A stretch of DNA of 64,000 nt from Ureibacillus endophyticus (GCF_003628435.1 NZ_RBZN01000007.1:1-64000); one strand, 5' to 3'; numbered from the stretch's first letter, positions 34,638 through 44,522 are shown. The notes: a model not told the origin generated them from the sequence alone. Numbers and translations: made by a program.

Positions 34638-35357
34638 TTATTTTAAATCTTCCCCATAAATTGCAACTGTCTGACGCACAATATCAAATTGAGAACCATT
34701 CCAATTCAATAAATTTTCAACCAAACCTAATCCATCTGCATGATACTGACCTGCGATGAGCTGGAGAGTTTGTAAATAATATTTACCATTTCTCGCAATA
34801 TCAATTGGATAAAGTCCACTTATTGGATCAACCCAACCTTCAATTGGTTTTTTTAACGTACCATCTGGATGATAAATTTCATTTAAATATTCCTGACCTT
34901 TATACTGAAGATCTATTGTGTATTTTTTATGAGGAGTTTCGCTAATTACATTCGCTTTATAATTATTTGCATAGTTCACTGTATATGGATGTTGTTCATT
35001 AAAGCGAATAGAATCAAAAATATTTGTCATTCTTCCATTTATATAGGAATATACATAGCCAAAAATTATTGCTCCACTTCCACCTGAGTCGATGACTACA
35101 AGGATATCGTTTACACCATTACCAGTGAAATCCCCTAACCAGATTGTAGGATTATAACCTTGATTTTCAGTAAGTGGTAAAGTCGTTATTTGATTTGTTC
35201 GTCCATTTTTAATATGCAACGTAATATTTACCCAATACGGGCTATTTGGATCTTGTTTTAATGCAGTCAAGTAAATCCAATCTGGAATCCCATCACCTGT
35301 GACGTCTCCCATCTTACTTGCAACGATAAATTGCATATATGGAAACATATTATTCAT
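34638..35357 (-). CDS. VCBS/FG-GAP repeat-like protein
   Basis: 239 residues with two calcium-loop motifs, GDVTGDGIPDW (about 17-27) and GDFTGNGVNDI (about 74-84), each inside a beta-rich FG-GAP/VCBS-like unit. No signal peptide is seen, which is odd for a family usually found outside the cell. Spore-associated Bacillales relatives are known, so a spore role is possible (inference). The ATG at 35357 lies 7 nt after AAAGGGG, whereas the ATG at 35363 is only 1 nt away. Confidence 0.7.
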   Translation of the reverse strand: MNNMFPYMQFIVASKMGDVTGDGIPDWIYLTALKQDPNSPYWVNITLHIKNGRTNQITTLPLTENQGYNPTIWLGDFTGNGVNDILVVIDSGGSGAIIFGYVYSYINGRMTNIFDSIRFNEQHPYTVNYANNYKANVISETPHKKYTIDLQYKGQEYLNEIYHPDGTLKKPIEGWVDPISGLYPIDIARNGKYYLQTLQLIAGQYHADGLGLVENLLNWNGSQFDIVRQTVAIYGEDLK

Positions 35358-35431
35358 AACCATTCCCCTTTTCTGAAGGTTCTTTCCATAGTTAATGCAC
35401 TTTTTTAGAAAAGGGTGCCTTCGAGGGATAA

Positions 35432-36472
35432 TTAACGTCTGTTAATCCAAGAAATAATAATCGCTAACATAAGTGCAAATCCTAAGTATCCCATTAGTGA
35501 GTAAACTTTTCCTACTAATGTTGTAAAGCCAACAAAGCTCGCTATAAATCCAACCGCGCCAACAAGAATAACAGTTGGCTTATAAATATCATCTTTTGGT
35601 GAGACAAAACGAATAATAAATGAATATAAAAGTCCAACTGCCGTATTATAAATCATTCCAAGTAAAGCAATAGCCATTAATATCCCCACTATTGGATGGA
35701 GACTTTTTGCAATTTCAAGAATCGGCATATCAACACCAGAAACGATGTCCATTTTGGCAAACATTGCACCGTTAATTATTAAAATTAAAAACCCTAATAA
35801 AATACCTCCGATGATTCCGCCCATTCCTGCTGATTTTCTACTGTGCGCGGTACTTCCAATGACTGTTAGCATTGCAACACTTGTGGCGAGATTATACGAA
35901 ACATAAAGAAAACTACCCATTAACCAATTCGGTGCTGCGGTTGATTGATGTTGTGCAAGCGCGGACTGTTCAGCGAGTGATAGATCCATTGTAAAAATGG
36001 AGTATATGGCAATCAGTAACATTACGATGAATAAATAAGGCGTGGCAACTGCGATGACATTAATAATACTATTAACATTTAACATGAGAGTAAAAACAGT
36101 AATTGCTGCCATAAATAAGCTTCCGAAATATGGGTCAATACCAAAAATTTGTTTAAAGGTGGATGCAGCACCCGCAAACATTGCTACTGTTACAGCAAAT
36201 AAGAAAAATGTGATTAAAATGTCCAAGATTGTCCCAAATGGGCGACCAGCAATATGATATACAACTTCCTTGTGGGATGTAGTTTGTAATTCATAGCCTA
36301 ACTGAGCAATGTTCATACCTAAAAAGGCAAATCCAATGGTGGCTATAATTGCTCCTAATATCCCGTACAAACCAAAGCCAGTAAAGAATTGCATAATCTC
36401 TTGTCCAGAAGCGAAGCCGCCACCTACTACAAGACCAACAAAGGCGGCACCAATTTGAAAACTCTTTTTCAC
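35432..36472 (-). CDS. ykvI: YkvI family membrane protein
   Basis: 346 residues with about ten hydrophobic segments. The N-terminus GAAFVGLVVGGGFASGQEIMQFF is the signature of the YkvI group, related to LeuT-fold/amino acid transporters. The function is unknown; the G-rich unwound helix 1 suggests a sodium-coupled transporter. The start is ATG with a short RBS. The gene stands alone between the FG-GAP-like and menC-like genes. Confidence 0.85.
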   Translation of the reverse strand: MKKSFQIGAAFVGLVVGGGFASGQEIMQFFTGFGLYGILGAIIATIGFAFLGMNIAQLGYELQTTSHKEVVYHIAGRPFGTILDILITFFLFAVTVAMFAGAASTFKQIFGIDPYFGSLFMAAITVFTLMLNVNSIINVIAVATPYLFIVMLLIAIYSIFTMDLSLAEQSALAQHQSTAAPNWLMGSFLYVSYNLATSVAMLTVIGSTAHSRKSAGMGGIIGGILLGFLILIINGAMFAKMDIVSGVDMPILEIAKSLHPIVGILMAIALLGMIYNTAVGLLYSFIIRFVSPKDDIYKPTVILVGAVGFIASFVGFTTLVGKVYSLMGYLGFALMLAIIISWINRR

Positions 36473-36591
36473 TCATTCCCTCATTTCCAAATTTAGAAAT
36501 TCTAAAAAAAGCCCTTACTTTATGGATATGATTTCTTTTTTTATTCATACGTTGCGTTTTAGGTATTTTCTATTACTTGCATGGTGGACCT

Positions 36592-36631
36592 AAAAAATCC
36601 GAGAGTCGAAAAATGCACTCTCGGATTTTTT
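36592..36631 (-). terminator. Terminator of the OSBS/racemase gene
   Basis: 14-bp stem AAATCCGAGAGT/ACTCTCGGATTT with T-runs on both sides. Confidence 0.9.
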
Positions 36632-37738
36632 CTATCTATATACTTTACTTGAAACAGTATAATGATGAATTACTTCTAAATCGGGTTCATAACCAATTCC
36701 GCTCTTTTTCGGAACATTAATAAACCCATCTTCAACAATCACTTCTGGTTGAATAATATCTCGTTTCCAATAGTGGCTAGATCCTGCTGTATCACCAGGT
36801 AATGAGAAGTTCGATAGTGTAGTTAGCGCTATATTATGTGCTCGTCCAATACCTGATTCCAACATACCCCCACACCATACCGGGATCCCTTTGTCTTCAC
36901 AGTAATCGTGAATTCTTTTTGCTTCAGATATTCCGCCAACACGTCCAATTTTAATATTGATAATTTTACAACTGCCTAATTCAATGGCTTTTCTAGCATC
37001 TTCTAAAGATTGAATACTTTCATCTAAGCATATTGGCGTTTTTATATGTTTTTGTAAAATAGCATGATCGATAATATCATCATGAGCTAAAGGTTGCTCA
37101 ATCATCATAAGATTGTATTTGTCTAATTCTTTTAATAAATCAACATCATTTAAAGTGTAGGCAGAATTTGCATCAGCCATCATCGGGAGATTTGGGAATT
37201 CCTCTCTTAGAGCTCGTATAACATTTACATCCCAACCTGGTTTTATCTTTACTTTAATTCGTTTATAACCATATTTGATTGCTTGATTCACAACGGCTAT
37301 TTGTTGCTCAATTGTTGGTTGAATGCCAATACTTATCCCAACTTCAATTTTGTCCTTATTCCCACCAAGAGCTTCTGTTAAAGATTGATTTTTTGATTGC
37401 GCATAAAGATCCCATACTGCTCCTTCAATTGCAGACTTAGCCATATAATTTTTACGAACTGTCGCAAATAACCTACCCACTTCATCAGGGTGTTTAATTT
37501 CTTTATTTAATATGAGGGGAATTAGAAAGTCTTCTAGCATATGCCAAGTCGTTTTTAGAGTCTCTTCAGTATACCAAGGGGCAACAAAGGCAACCGACTC
37601 ACCCCAGCCGATTCTTCCAAGTTCGTCCTTTACTTCTAGAAGTAAAAATTCTTTATCTGTAATTGTGCCAAAGCTTGTGGAAAACGGGCTATTTAACTGC
37701 ATTTTTAAATGCCGTATCATAACTTCTTTTATAATCAA
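36632..37738 (-). CDS. o-Succinylbenzoate synthase / N-acylamino acid racemase
   Basis: 368-residue enolase-superfamily enzyme. The N-terminal capping domain is followed by a barrel with KVK (K162, K164), metal ligands D189, E214 and D239, and K263, all at family spacing. Such enzymes make o-succinylbenzoate in menaquinone synthesis (MenC) or racemise N-succinylamino acids; many do both. No other men gene is adjacent, so the racemase role is plausible (inference). TTG at 37738 is chosen because GAGG lies 8 nt upstream; the frame extends to 37825 without a ribosome site. It is divergent from an MFS gene. Confidence 0.82.
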   Translation of the reverse strand: MIIKEVMIRHLKMQLNSPFSTSFGTITDKEFLLLEVKDELGRIGWGESVAFVAPWYTEETLKTTWHMLEDFLIPLILNKEIKHPDEVGRLFATVRKNYMAKSAIEGAVWDLYAQSKNQSLTEALGGNKDKIEVGISIGIQPTIEQQIAVVNQAIKYGYKRIKVKIKPGWDVNVIRALREEFPNLPMMADANSAYTLNDVDLLKELDKYNLMMIEQPLAHDDIIDHAILQKHIKTPICLDESIQSLEDARKAIELGSCKIINIKIGRVGGISEAKRIHDYCEDKGIPVWCGGMLESGIGRAHNIALTTLSNFSLPGDTAGSSHYWKRDIIQPEVIVEDGFINVPKKSGIGYEPDLEVIHHYTVSSKVYR

Positions 37739-37922
37739 TGGATTTTCCTCTTCTCTATTGTTTGTTTCTACAACTATTGCACCACTTTTTCTCGATGTAA
37801 TCAAATGAAGTGTAGAATAATTCAAGTTCTAATTAATAATATTAATCTTGATTCCAAATTTTAGAATGTTAAAATTATAAACAAAGTTTTCTAAATTTAT
37901 AGATATTTGAAGGGGTTGTTAT

Positions 37923-39125
37923 ATGACTCGTCAACACTTAGGGGTGCTTATTGGGGGATTATTGTTATTGGCGGTAGCCATGGGGATTAGTCGATTTGCT
38001 TTTACACCGATTTTACCATTTATGAGAATTGATGAAGGACTTAGCTTTGAAACAGGTGGCTATCTTGCTTCAAGTAACTACATTGGCTACTTTGTTGGGG
38101 CTCTTGGTGCAGGGTTTGTTTTTCGAAATAAAAAAAATATCTTATTGTTAAATGTACTATTAAATGTAGCATCTATTTTCTTTATGGGCTTTACGCACTC
38201 GTTTTGGCTGTGGATTATTTTACGTTTTATCGCTGGTGCTACAGGAGGATATATTTTTGTTCTTACTTCAAGCATCTTGATGGATTACTTGGCATCTCAT
38301 TTTTTAACAAAATGGTCAGGATTTTTATTTACAGGTATTGGATTTGGTATTGCTCTATCAGGTTTACTTGTACCGTTTATTGAAATGTTCTATCAATGGG
38401 AGGGCACTTGGATTGGCCTAGGAATTCTATCTGCGCTGTTTCTTGTTACGACCATTGTGTTATGGAGAAAAGTTTCCATAAAGGATAATGAAAAAGTTCA
38501 AAAATCAAATGATACAAAAATATTTCAGGGGTTTATGCCTTGGCTAATTTTAGCTTATGGTCTTGAAGGTCTTGGATACATCATAACAGGAACTTTCTTA
38601 GTTGATATTATTTACAATATTGAAGGATTGCGTCAATTTGCCGGCTATAGCTGGGTTGTAACGGGAATTGCGGCAGCTATTGCTTCCCCTATTTGGAGTA
38701 TGCTGATTTCTAAATTTTCTACAGTTAGAGTTCTTTCTATAGCATATATCCTACAAATTTTCGGGATATTACTACCGGTATTTTTCCAAACGGCATGGAG
38801 TGTATTCTTATCTGCATTTTTGTTTGGCTTTACGTTTATCGGTATCGTTTCACTTTCAACAGGATATGCTCGCGAGCTCTTTCCAAAGCAAAGTGGAGCA
38901 GTTGTTTCCGCACTCACTACTGTATACGCCCTTGGACAAATTATTGGACCTATTTTTGCAAGTAAATTTGAATCCTATTTTAATAGTTTCAAAGCTCCTT
39001 TAGCATTTGCGGGGATAATTGTTGTCCTTGGTTTAGCCATTTTACTTATTGGGAAAGGGTTAAATGATCGAAAACAACCCGCAACAATAACAGAAATATC
39101 CAATAATCCTTCTTCACTGTCTTAG
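37923..39125 (+). CDS. YbfB/YjiJ family MFS transporter
   Basis: 400 residues with about twelve hydrophobic segments. The opening GGLLLLAVAMGISRFAFTPILPFM is diagnostic of the YbfB/YjiJ family of MFS proteins. The substrate is unknown. The ATG has AAGGGG upstream. It is divergent from the OSBS/racemase gene with a 184-bp shared upstream region, so joint regulation is possible. It ends in its own terminator at 39126. Confidence 0.88.
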   Translation: MTRQHLGVLIGGLLLLAVAMGISRFAFTPILPFMRIDEGLSFETGGYLASSNYIGYFVGALGAGFVFRNKKNILLLNVLLNVASIFFMGFTHSFWLWIILRFIAGATGGYIFVLTSSILMDYLASHFLTKWSGFLFTGIGFGIALSGLLVPFIEMFYQWEGTWIGLGILSALFLVTTIVLWRKVSIKDNEKVQKSNDTKIFQGFMPWLILAYGLEGLGYIITGTFLVDIIYNIEGLRQFAGYSWVVTGIAAAIASPIWSMLISKFSTVRVLSIAYILQIFGILLPVFFQTAWSVFLSAFLFGFTFIGIVSLSTGYARELFPKQSGAVVSALTTVYALGQIIGPIFASKFESYFNSFKAPLAFAGIIVVLGLAILLIGKGLNDRKQPATITEISNNPSSLS

Positions 39126-39156
39126 CAGTTGTTCTAATTTAGAGCAACTGTTTTTT
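39126..39156 (+). terminator. Terminator of the YbfB-like gene
   Basis: CAGTTGTTCT (39126-39135) pairs with AGAGCAACTG (39141-39150), then T6. Confidence 0.88.
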
Positions 39157-39314
39157 AGTGTATAAGATGCAATGAATTCTCTTCCTATACTCTACTCCAT
39201 ATTAAACAAAAAACCTCTACCCCAACTGATAATGCCTAAACAGCACCATAATATGCTTTGTTACCTTTTTCTGTTATGTTAGTGTCATACATAGTTTTTG
39301 AAGGAGATTCTGTA

Positions 39315-40481
39315 GTGATAGCTAAAAATACAAAATTTTCATTAGCCATTTTATTAAGCAATTTATTTATCGTATTCGTTGGAATCGGGCTTGTAATACC
39401 TGTTATGCCAACCATAATGAATGAAATGGATTTAAATGGCTCCATTATGGGCTATATGGTTGCTACATTTGCCATTGCTCAATTAATCGTTTCGCCTATC
39501 GCTGGAAAATGGACAGATCGATATGGACGGAAAATTATGATTATTATTGGTCTAATCATTTTTAGTCTTTCAGAGTTATTGTTCGGTTTAGGGACTGCCG
39601 TGGAAGTGTTGTTTATTTCTCGGATATTAGGTGGAATAAGCGGTGCTTTCATCATGCCAGCTGTAACAGCATTTATTGCAGATATCACATCAGAACAACA
39701 ACGTTCTAAAGCCTTGGGTTATATGTCTGCAGCAATTAATACCGGCTTTATTATCGGTCCAGGAATTGGTGGATTTTTAGTAGGTTTCGGCACGCGTGCT
39801 CCCTTTTTTGCAGCAGCCATATTAGGTGGGGTTGCCGTTGTGATTTCCCTTGTATTTTTAAAAGAACCTGAAAGACATATATATGAGGAAACAAACACTA
39901 TTAAAAATAAAACGAGTTTTAAGCGTATATTTGCACCCATCTATATTTTTGCTTTTCTGTTACTTTTCTTTAGTTCATTTAGTTTAGCTTCATTTGAATC
40001 GCTATTCAGTTTATTTGTTGACCATAAGTTTCAATTCACACCGACAGATATTGCAACCTTTGTAACTGGTGGAGGATTAGTTGGTGCGATTGCTCAAGTA
40101 GTATTATTTGATTGGTTAACGAAAAACTTTGGGGAAATAAAGCTTACATTGTACTGTTTTATAATTTCAGCATTATTAGTTTTTGCAATGACCGTAGTGA
40201 ACTCTTACTTGTCAGTCATGATTACATCTTGTATTGTGTTTATCGGTTTTGATTTGATTCGCCCCGCCCTTACGACCTATTTATCAAAAGTAGCTGATAA
40301 TGAACAAGGGTTTATTGGTGGCATGAATTCTATGTTCACAAGTATGGGGAATATTTTTGGACCAGTCATTGGTGGTTTGTTGTTTGATTTTAACTTTAAC
40401 TTCCCCTATTATTTTGCAACAATCGTTCTCGTATTTGGGATTATCATCTCTCTATTTTGGAGACAACCTCGTTCAGCTTAA
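39315..40481 (+). CDS. NorA/Bmr-type MFS multidrug efflux transporter
   Basis: 388 residues with twelve hydrophobic segments, the same length as NorA/Bmr. Motif A GKWTDRYGRKIM (about 64-75) and motif C-like GPGIGGFLVG mark the DHA1 drug:H+ antiporter family. Bmr, Blt and NorA export fluoroquinolones, dyes and cations. The GTG start at 39315 is chosen because GGAG lies 8 nt upstream; the frame runs up to 39258 without a site. It is followed 91 bp downstream by an erythromycin-esterase-like gene in the same direction. Confidence 0.85.
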   Translation: MIAKNTKFSLAILLSNLFIVFVGIGLVIPVMPTIMNEMDLNGSIMGYMVATFAIAQLIVSPIAGKWTDRYGRKIMIIIGLIIFSLSELLFGLGTAVEVLFISRILGGISGAFIMPAVTAFIADITSEQQRSKALGYMSAAINTGFIIGPGIGGFLVGFGTRAPFFAAAILGGVAVVISLVFLKEPERHIYEETNTIKNKTSFKRIFAPIYIFAFLLLFFSSFSLASFESLFSLFVDHKFQFTPTDIATFVTGGGLVGAIAQVVLFDWLTKNFGEIKLTLYCFIISALLVFAMTVVNSYLSVMITSCIVFIGFDLIRPALTTYLSKVADNEQGFIGGMNSMFTSMGNIFGPVIGGLLFDFNFNFPYYFATIVLVFGIIISLFWRQPRSA

Positions 40482-40572
40482 TAGATGGTTTAGATCACTT
40501 CTCAAATTCTCTCGTTCACATGATAGTAAGGACACTTGGTTAAGCTAAATGTGAGAGGAGTGTATCAAAACC

Positions 40573-41820
40573 ATGCCAAGAAAACTAATCACAGCCATTA
40601 AAGAACATGCCCATCCATTGAACGATCATGGATTGGACAAGATTATTGCAGCAATTGGCAATGCCAAAATTGTCATGATTGGTGAAGCATCCCATGGCAC
40701 TTCCGAATTTTACTCTATTCGCGCAGAACTCTCTAAGAGATTAATTAATGAAAAAAACTTTAATATTATCGCAGTTGAGGGTGATTGGCCCTCAGCACAA
40801 GCAGCAAATCGCTATGTTAAAGGTTATGGAAATGGAAATACTACGGCTCGCAATGTACTAATAAATTCTTTCGATCGTTGGCCAACATGGATGTGGGCAA
40901 ATGAAGAAGTGGAACAGTTTACAGAATGGCTAAAACAAAAGAATGCTTCATTAGATAAAAAAGTCGGTTTTTACGGCATCGACCTGTATAGTTTATTTGA
41001 ATCGATTGATGAAGTGTTGAACTTTTTATCAAAAAATCCACAGTACAAAGTAGACTTGGAACACGCAAAGAAAGCTTTCACTTGTTTCGAACCATATAAT
41101 AGAATGCCAGAACATTATGCCCTTTCAACCTCGCATTTTTCGGATGAATGTATCAATGAAGTATCCAGTTTATTGACATCATTACGCAAAAACGAAGAAC
41201 GATATTCTGATCAACACGAAGAAGATTTAAACCTTATAATGAATGCCCTTGTTGCCAAAAATGCCGAAGCATATTATCGAGAGATGATGAAAGATGCGAT
41301 TTCTTGGAATACTCGGGACAGGCATATGGTTGAAGCCATTAATGAATTATTAAAATATCACGGAGAAGATGCCAAAATTATCATTTGGGAGCATAACACG
41401 CATATTGGTGATGCTTCTGAAACCTCTATGAAAGAGGATGGCATGATCAATGTGGGCCAATTGATCAGGGAACAATATGGGAAAGAAAATACATTTGCCG
41501 TAGGTTTCGGTACTTTTTACGGTACAGTTATCGCCGCAGATCGTTGGGGAGACCCGTATAAAGTGATTGATGTCCCACCCTCAAAGCTTAGAACCTGGGA
41601 AGGACAGCTTCATGCTGCTAGCAAAGAAGATAAAATATTGATTTTTAATGAAGAAAATCGGGATTTATTTAATGATTGGATTGGCCATCGTGCAATTGGT
41701 GTTGTCTATGATCCTGAATTTGAAGTTTATGGAAATTACGTCCCTTCTAGAGTTGGCAGTAGGTACGATGCTTTTATTTACATTGAGCATACGAACGCTT
41801 TACATCCATTAATAGAGTAG
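40573..41820 (+). CDS. Erythromycin esterase family protein
   Basis: 415 residues of the Ere/succinoglycan-biosynthesis type fold. The catalytic-site stretch GEASHGTSEF has H41, the essential base in EreA/EreB, and E69 follows in VEGDWPSAQ; the later WEHNTHIGDA block is also conserved. Family members include macrolide esterases and Bacillus homologues whose natural substrates are unknown, so resistance is not proven. GAGAGGAG precedes the ATG. It follows the NorA-like gene on the same strand and has its own terminator. Confidence 0.85.
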   Translation: MPRKLITAIKEHAHPLNDHGLDKIIAAIGNAKIVMIGEASHGTSEFYSIRAELSKRLINEKNFNIIAVEGDWPSAQAANRYVKGYGNGNTTARNVLINSFDRWPTWMWANEEVEQFTEWLKQKNASLDKKVGFYGIDLYSLFESIDEVLNFLSKNPQYKVDLEHAKKAFTCFEPYNRMPEHYALSTSHFSDECINEVSSLLTSLRKNEERYSDQHEEDLNLIMNALVAKNAEAYYREMMKDAISWNTRDRHMVEAINELLKYHGEDAKIIIWEHNTHIGDASETSMKEDGMINVGQLIREQYGKENTFAVGFGTFYGTVIAADRWGDPYKVIDVPPSKLRTWEGQLHAASKEDKILIFNEENRDLFNDWIGHRAIGVVYDPEFEVYGNYVPSRVGSRYDAFIYIEHTNALHPLIE

Positions 41821-41850
41821 CCGTACGAGTTTTCATACGGCTTCTTTTCT
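41820..41850 (+). terminator. Terminator of the erythromycin-esterase-like gene
   Basis: GCCGTA (41820-41825) pairs with TACGGC (41836-41841), then TTCTTTTCTTT. The stem overlaps the last base of the stop codon. Confidence 0.75.
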
Positions 41851-41875
41851 TTATCAGGGAACTATACCCCCCACT

Positions 41876-42349
41876 TTATACATCTTTCGTTATTGAAGAT
41901 CTATTCAATTCCCATTTCAACATTTCATTATCGGATTCTATTCTTTTCATTTGCAGTTTTTCTAAAACTTTAATTGAAGCATGATTATCCTTAAGACATT
42001 CAGCTACTATTCTCTCTACATTTTCAAAAGAGAAAGCCCATTTAATAATTTCACTAACTGCTTCTGTTGCATAGCCTTTGTTTCGAGCAGAAGCAATTAT
42101 TCCATATCCCACTTCAACAGTGTTTTCTAAATTAGGCTTTCCTTTAAATCCAATATCGCCAATGATTTTGTTATCTTCTTTATTAAGAACTAGCCAAACG
42201 CCCCAGCCTATAAGAGAAGGATCTTTTTTTAAATCATCTAGATACATATCTATATGTGGACCAATTTTAAATTCATCCGTTGTGGAAATGTCTTGCAGCG
42301 CCTCTTCTGTACAGGGTCTAATTATCAACCTTTGTGTTTGTAACTTCAT
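41876..42349 (-). CDS. GNAT family N-acetyltransferase (RimJ/RimL type)
   Basis: 157 residues. It opens LQTQRLIIRPC, as in RimJ/RimL-like acetyltransferases, and has the acetyl-CoA loop ARNKGYATEAV (Q/RxxGxA equivalent) at about 90-100, then ERIVAECLKDNHASIKVLEKLQM. It transfers acetyl from acetyl-CoA to an amine on protein or small molecule; the target is unknown. It is a single gene, convergent with the esterase-like gene. Confidence 0.85.
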   Translation of the reverse strand: MKLQTQRLIIRPCTEEALQDISTTDEFKIGPHIDMYLDDLKKDPSLIGWGVWLVLNKEDNKIIGDIGFKGKPNLENTVEVGYGIIASARNKGYATEAVSEIIKWAFSFENVERIVAECLKDNHASIKVLEKLQMKRIESDNEMLKWELNRSSITKDV

Positions 42350-42421
42350 TTACTTTCCCCTCTTTTTTATACTCTCATTTTACATTAAAATGCTTTTCAT
42401 GGTTTTAGTGAAAATAAAAGT

Positions 42422-42453
42422 GGCTTAATTCTATTCAAATAGAACAAAGCCGT
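42422..42453. terminator. Hairpin after the 105-residue protein gene
   Basis: GGCTTTGTTCTAT and ATAGAATTAAGCC pair with a small bulge. On the minus strand it is followed by ACTTTTATTTT. Confidence 0.7.
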
Positions 42454-42485
42454 AGATTAACTATATACATTAACTTTTCTCTAAC

Positions 42486-42803
42486 TCAGTTTGTTCTACC
42501 TTTAATTTGCTCACGAATTTTTTGAAGTTCTTCAAAAGAAAGATCTTCTAAGGATTCTTTAATTTCCTCTTCAATGAGTTTTCTATTACTTTCTCGATAT
42601 TGTTTATGCCATTCACGAAGACCTTCTGTATTATCTAACATAAACTCAACATCAATTTCCTCATTGTCTTCGTCTGTTAAGTAATCCAACACGGCAGCTA
42701 ACATACGTGTTAGGTTGTCAATTTCTTCTTGTTGGCTACTAGGAACTTGAACAACTTTCTCTATGTCTGATTCTTCATTTGACTGGGAAGACTTTCTTGG
42801 CAT
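42486..42803 (-). CDS. Uncharacterised acidic helical protein
   Basis: 105 residues, highly acidic and predicted almost all helical after a disordered MPRKSSQSNEESD start. Segments EEIDNLTRMLAAVLDYLTDED and ESLEDLSFEELQKIREQIKG suggest coiled-coil or helical hairpin. No family is recognised. AGGAGCG lies upstream of the ATG. It is divergent from the next small gene (42940). Confidence 0.7.
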   Translation of the reverse strand: MPRKSSQSNEESDIEKVVQVPSSQQEEIDNLTRMLAAVLDYLTDEDNEEIDVEFMLDNTEGLREWHKQYRESNRKLIEEEIKESLEDLSFEELQKIREQIKGRTN

Positions 42804-42939
42804 GATTACGCTCCTATCATTATTTTTCTAGTTAGTATTCCCTTAAAGAGCATTTCATTATTATATAGAAAATTTTTCTGTATAAATTGTATAAATTACC
42901 ACATATTTACTCATAATTTTGCGTAGGGAGTTGATTGCA

Positions 42940-43152
42940 TTGGAGAAAAATATTGAAGAACTTTTAAGACGAATAGAATTTAAGAAAAAGTTCGTAGAGG
43001 AATACTATAAAAAATGTTTGGATCGAGCAGATGTATTTTCAACTTATAAAGAATTAACTCATTATTGCGAAGCGAAAATCGAAGCTTACAATATCATTAT
43101 TGATGATATTCATGAGTTATTTCCTTCTGCTAAAGCTATTACAAAAGCGTAA
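42940..43152 (+). CDS. Small coiled-coil protein
   Basis: 70 residues, charged and helical (MEKNIEELLRRIEFKKKFVEEYYKKC), with two cysteines. The TTG at 42940 follows GGGAG by 9 nt; the frame reaches 42919 without a site. No family is recognised. It converges on the sigma-54 gene through a shared terminator. Confidence 0.65.
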   Translation: MEKNIEELLRRIEFKKKFVEEYYKKCLDRADVFSTYKELTHYCEAKIEAYNIIIDDIHELFPSAKAITKA

Positions 43153-43180
43153 AGGACCATCTCTATTGATGGTCCTTTTT
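43151..43180. terminator. Bidirectional terminator between the coiled-coil gene and sigma-54
   Basis: 11-bp stem AAAGGACCATC/GATGGTCCTTT (43151-43161 with 43168-43178), flanked by A and T runs. It overlaps the 3' end of both genes. Confidence 0.9.
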
Positions 43181-44507
43181 AACTTTTAACTTTTTTTCTC
43201 TTAGTAGATTGCAAAATACCAAGTTCTTCTCGATATTTTGCAACGGTCCTTCTAGCAATTTGTATCCCTTCATCTAATAATAGATTGGCTATTTTTTGAT
43301 CTGAAATTGGTTTATGTGCATCTTCATTTTCGATAATCCATTTAATTTTATCTTTGACTACAATAGTAGACTCCGCTTCTCCCTTTTCTGTGGCAACACC
43401 ACGTACAAATAACTCTTTAATAGGAAAAATACCTTTTGGCGTTTGTATATATTTCTTTTGTATTGAGCGGCTAATGGTAGATTCATGGAGTTCAGCAATA
43501 CTCGCGACATCTTTTAAACGTAATGGCTTTAATCCCTTCTTACCCATTTCTAAAAAGTCGTTTTGCTTTTTCAAGATAATATTCGTTACTTTATAGAGGG
43601 TTTCATGACGTTGCTTAATTCCCTTCATTAATAGAACAGCATCAGACAGTTTTGTTTTTAAATATTGATTTGTTTCTGCATCCGCATTTGCTCTTAGTAA
43701 TTCTTCATAATAAGTGTTAATAGAAATTTCCGGTAAAGAAATATCATTTACACGAATGATATATTCCCCATTGAACTTCTCCACAATAATATCGGGAATA
43801 ATATATTCCGTTCGTTGCACATTATCAATTATTGGGTGTGGATTTAGCTGTTGAATATATGTAAAAATCTTCTCAACATCTTTCACTTCAAAGTCATATT
43901 GATCAGCTAGTAATTGAAATTTACGATCTGCCAAATCCTCTAAATGATTTTGAACAAACAATACCGCTAATGGGGGGGCATCTGCCTTTTTGTGTAATTG
44001 TAAAGTTAAGCATTCTACTAAATTCCTTGCCCCTATCCCTATTGGATCGAAGCTTTGTAAAATTTGCAGTATGCTTTCACACTCTTCAATCGTTAAATCG
44101 AATTGTTCAGCTACCTCTTCTAAATCACAATCTAAGTACCCGGTATCATTTAAGCTATGAATATAGTAAACAAGTACTTCTTTTTTAATACGAGACAACC
44201 CCTTTTGCATAGCAAGTTGTTCTAGTAAGTACAGTTCCATGGAATCTTCATTACTTGCTATATGATTTAAAGGGTCGTAATCATTTTCAGAGTTATAATT
44301 TTTAGGATAATCACCTTCAGGCAGACGAGCCATCTGTATCGTTGAAGGTTCTTTTAGTTCAATTAGTGGATTTGAATTCGCTTCTTCTCGAATATACATT
44401 TCAAGCTCTTGTAATGAATATTGCAATATCTCTAATGATTGTTTTAGCTGTGGTGTTAGGGCCATCTTTGTTTCTAATTTTTGTTGCAATCCCATCGACA
44501 AATCCAC
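43179..44507 (-). CDS. sigL: RNA polymerase sigma-54 factor
   Basis: 442 residues with the sigma-54 layout. The Gln/Leu-rich activator region I (MGLQQKLETKMALTPQLKQSLEILQ) comes first, then the core-binding region, a helix-turn-helix, and the RpoN box ARRTVAKYRE near the C-terminus, which reads the -24 element. It directs transcription that needs an ATP-hydrolysing activator. The GTG start follows AGGGGGTG. It lies 15 bp after rocR on the same strand, so activator and sigma factor share an operon. Bacillus subtilis sigL is not located next to rocR. Confidence 0.96.
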   Translation of the reverse strand: MDLSMGLQQKLETKMALTPQLKQSLEILQYSLQELEMYIREEANSNPLIELKEPSTIQMARLPEGDYPKNYNSENDYDPLNHIASNEDSMELYLLEQLAMQKGLSRIKKEVLVYYIHSLNDTGYLDCDLEEVAEQFDLTIEECESILQILQSFDPIGIGARNLVECLTLQLHKKADAPPLAVLFVQNHLEDLADRKFQLLADQYDFEVKDVEKIFTYIQQLNPHPIIDNVQRTEYIIPDIIVEKFNGEYIIRVNDISLPEISINTYYEELLRANADAETNQYLKTKLSDAVLLMKGIKQRHETLYKVTNIILKKQNDFLEMGKKGLKPLRLKDVASIAELHESTISRSIQKKYIQTPKGIFPIKELFVRGVATEKGEAESTIVVKDKIKWIIENEDAHKPISDQKIANLLLDEGIQIARRTVAKYREELGILQSTKRKKVKS

Positions 44508-44522
44508 TTTTGCACCCCCTAA

